Origin: an uncultured Eubacteriales bacterium
GTDB lineage: Bacteria > Bacillota > Clostridia > UMGS1810
Length of the DNA: 6,713 nucleotides
Assembly: GCA_900555295.1 (NCBI GenBank)
Contig: USKN01000103.1
Location: forward strand, 1-6,713
Direction: 5' to 3'
Shown: piece by piece, positions 5,755 to 6,713 of the stretch
Layout of the letters: every line of letters begins with the position of its first letter
Numbering within the stretch: position 1 is the stretch's first letter
Program-made: the position numbers and the translations under genes
The notes under the pieces: model-generated
Database searches by the model: none
Told to the model about the DNA's origin: nothing
What the model saw: only the letters and a program-made list of their open reading frames with translations

Positions 5755-6713
5755 ATGAAAAAATGTGCAGCGTTGTTTTTAACGTTTGTTATGATATTTA
5801 CAATGCTCCCGTCATATGCGGACGTTGAACTTAACCAAAACGCAGCAGGCATTTCAGCCGAAAATGCCGAGCCTTTACAAAATGCCGACGCGGTAAGTGT
5901 TACAATATCGGCACAAAAAGACGGTGCGTTTTTATTTAACCGCGGCAATGTTGAAGTAAAAGACGGTATTGCCGAGCAATACGGCTATACGGTAGCCCAA
6001 AAGGATCATAATGAGGTTGAGGTAGATAAACCTACCGTGTTTGACGCACTTGTTGCGGCGCATATAGCTAAATATGGGGACTCATTTACAGAGGAAACGG
6101 CAAAAAATTATCTCGATATATCAAACGGCATTGTAAAAAAAGCATTTGGAAGCGATATGTCAAGCACGGGATTTTTTGTAAACGGTTTAATGCCCGACGA
6201 CGGTATAGTAAACCCGGCTTACGGAACAGCCACGGGATATGTTGCCGATACGGCACGCATAGAAAATAACGATAATATAGAATTGTTTGCGTATCAGGAT
6301 TTGTATTGGGCGGATTATTATACATTTTTTGACGAAACCGAAAAAAATGTAACTGCCGGCGAGCCGTTTACGCTTACGTTAAAGGGCTTTATGGCAATGA
6401 GCGCTATGGATGCAAAGCCTACGGCAAAAAACATTAACGGAAAAGACGGATATATTACTCTTAATACGGTAAATGCCGACGGTTCTTTAAGCGAGGCAAT
6501 TAAAGACGAAAACGGCGAAGACATTCTTATAGACGAAAACGGAAGTGCAACTCTTACATTTGATAAAGACGGTGAATACATAGTAACCGCAAACGGTATG
6601 GAGGGCGATAACGATTCACCCATAATTGCGCCTTGGTGCAAAGTAACCGTTACATCGCCCGCCCCGCCCGAGTCAATTACAATTGTATGCGACGACAAGC
6701 GTTTGGTTGAGGG
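5755..6713 (+). CDS. Secreted DUF4430-like (transcobalamin C-terminal-like) protein with Ig-like domain, N-terminal part
   Basis: An uninterrupted frame runs from the ATG at 5755 to the window edge (319 codons, incomplete). GGAGGT at 5740-5745 gives a strong ribosome-binding site nine nt upstream. Residues 1-22 are a signal peptide: Lys2-Lys3, a hydrophobic core and a likely cut after SYA. There is no lipobox, so it is secreted or anchored by a later domain. A low-complexity linker leads to a DUF4430-like domain at about 46-192, with the VSVTISAQ opening strand, TVFDALVAAH (94-103), STGFFVNG (137-144) and a DNIELFAY strand (173-180). An Ig-like beta domain follows (about 195-300, from VTAGEPFTLTLKG to APWCKVTVTSP). 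A proline-rich joint starts another domain. DUF4430 resembles the C-terminal domain of animal transcobalamin/intrinsic factor, and the upstream riboswitch supports a role in capturing corrinoids at the cell surface. Domain assignment is from motif memory, not a search. Surface anchoring (S-layer repeats or a sorting signal) would lie beyond the window. Confidence 0.82.
   Translation, partial: MKKCAALFLTFVMIFTMLPSYADVELNQNAAGISAENAEPLQNADAVSVTISAQKDGAFLFNRGNVEVKDGIAEQYGYTVAQKDHNEVEVDKPTVFDALVAAHIAKYGDSFTEETAKNYLDISNGIVKKAFGSDMSSTGFFVNGLMPDDGIVNPAYGTATGYVADTARIENNDNIELFAYQDLYWADYYTFFDETEKNVTAGEPFTLTLKGFMAMSAMDAKPTAKNINGKDGYITLNTVNADGSLSEAIKDENGEDILIDENGSATLTFDKDGEYIVTANGMEGDNDSPIIAPWCKVTVTSPAPPESITIVCDDKRLVE

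Noticed and set aside
6318..6698. A 126-codon minus-strand frame opposite the DUF4430-like gene
   Set aside because: The sense strand carries a complete signal peptide, Shine-Dalgarno and recognisable domains; the antisense frame has no ribosome-binding site or known motif and is a codon-bias shadow.
1..6713. CRISPR arrays, insertion sequences, tRNA or rRNA genes
   Set aside because: No regularly spaced repeats, transposase motifs, terminal inverted repeats, tRNA cloverleaf or rRNA signature were seen on either strand.

Overview
The window (about 35-40% GC by eye) looks like the chromosome of an anaerobic, Clostridia-type Firmicute, probably a gut or other glycan-degrading member. The evidence is strong purine-rich Shine-Dalgarno sites, closely packed same-strand genes, U-tract intrinsic terminators, a cobalamin riboswitch with a terminator-type expression platform, and a Gram-positive-style secreted protein. 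The species cannot be named from the sequence. Everything identified lies on the + strand.

Region 1 (1-5178) is the 3' end of a carbohydrate-catabolism operon. It holds the C-terminal end of a right-handed beta-helix protein that resembles GH110-type glycosidases, an SDR-family NAD(P)-dependent oxidoreductase, a DapA/NanA-superfamily (class I aldolase fold) protein, and a large cytoplasmic GH38 alpha-mannosidase. Gaps between genes are only 16-28 nt, each of the three complete genes has its own Shine-Dalgarno site, and the operon ends in a clear rho-independent terminator. A plausible reading is uptake of oligosaccharides, trimming of alpha-linked sugars, and oxidation then cleavage or dehydration of a released sugar or sugar acid. 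The exact sugar is not determinable. The aldolase-like protein keeps the Schiff-base lysine but lacks the usual Thr/Tyr/Tyr proton-relay residues.

Region 2 (5179-5754) is noncoding and regulatory: an AT-rich spacer, a good sigma-A-type promoter, a cobalamin (B12) riboswitch with recognisable conserved core, a roughly 110-nt linker with mutually exclusive hairpins, and an intrinsic terminator just upstream of the next gene's Shine-Dalgarno site.

Region 3 (5755-6713, runs off the end) is the start of a secreted protein with a signal peptide, a DUF4430-like (transcobalamin C-terminal-like) domain and an Ig-like domain. A B12 riboswitch placed directly before a transcobalamin-like extracellular protein suggests a surface corrinoid-capture function. 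This unit is the most interesting part of the window.
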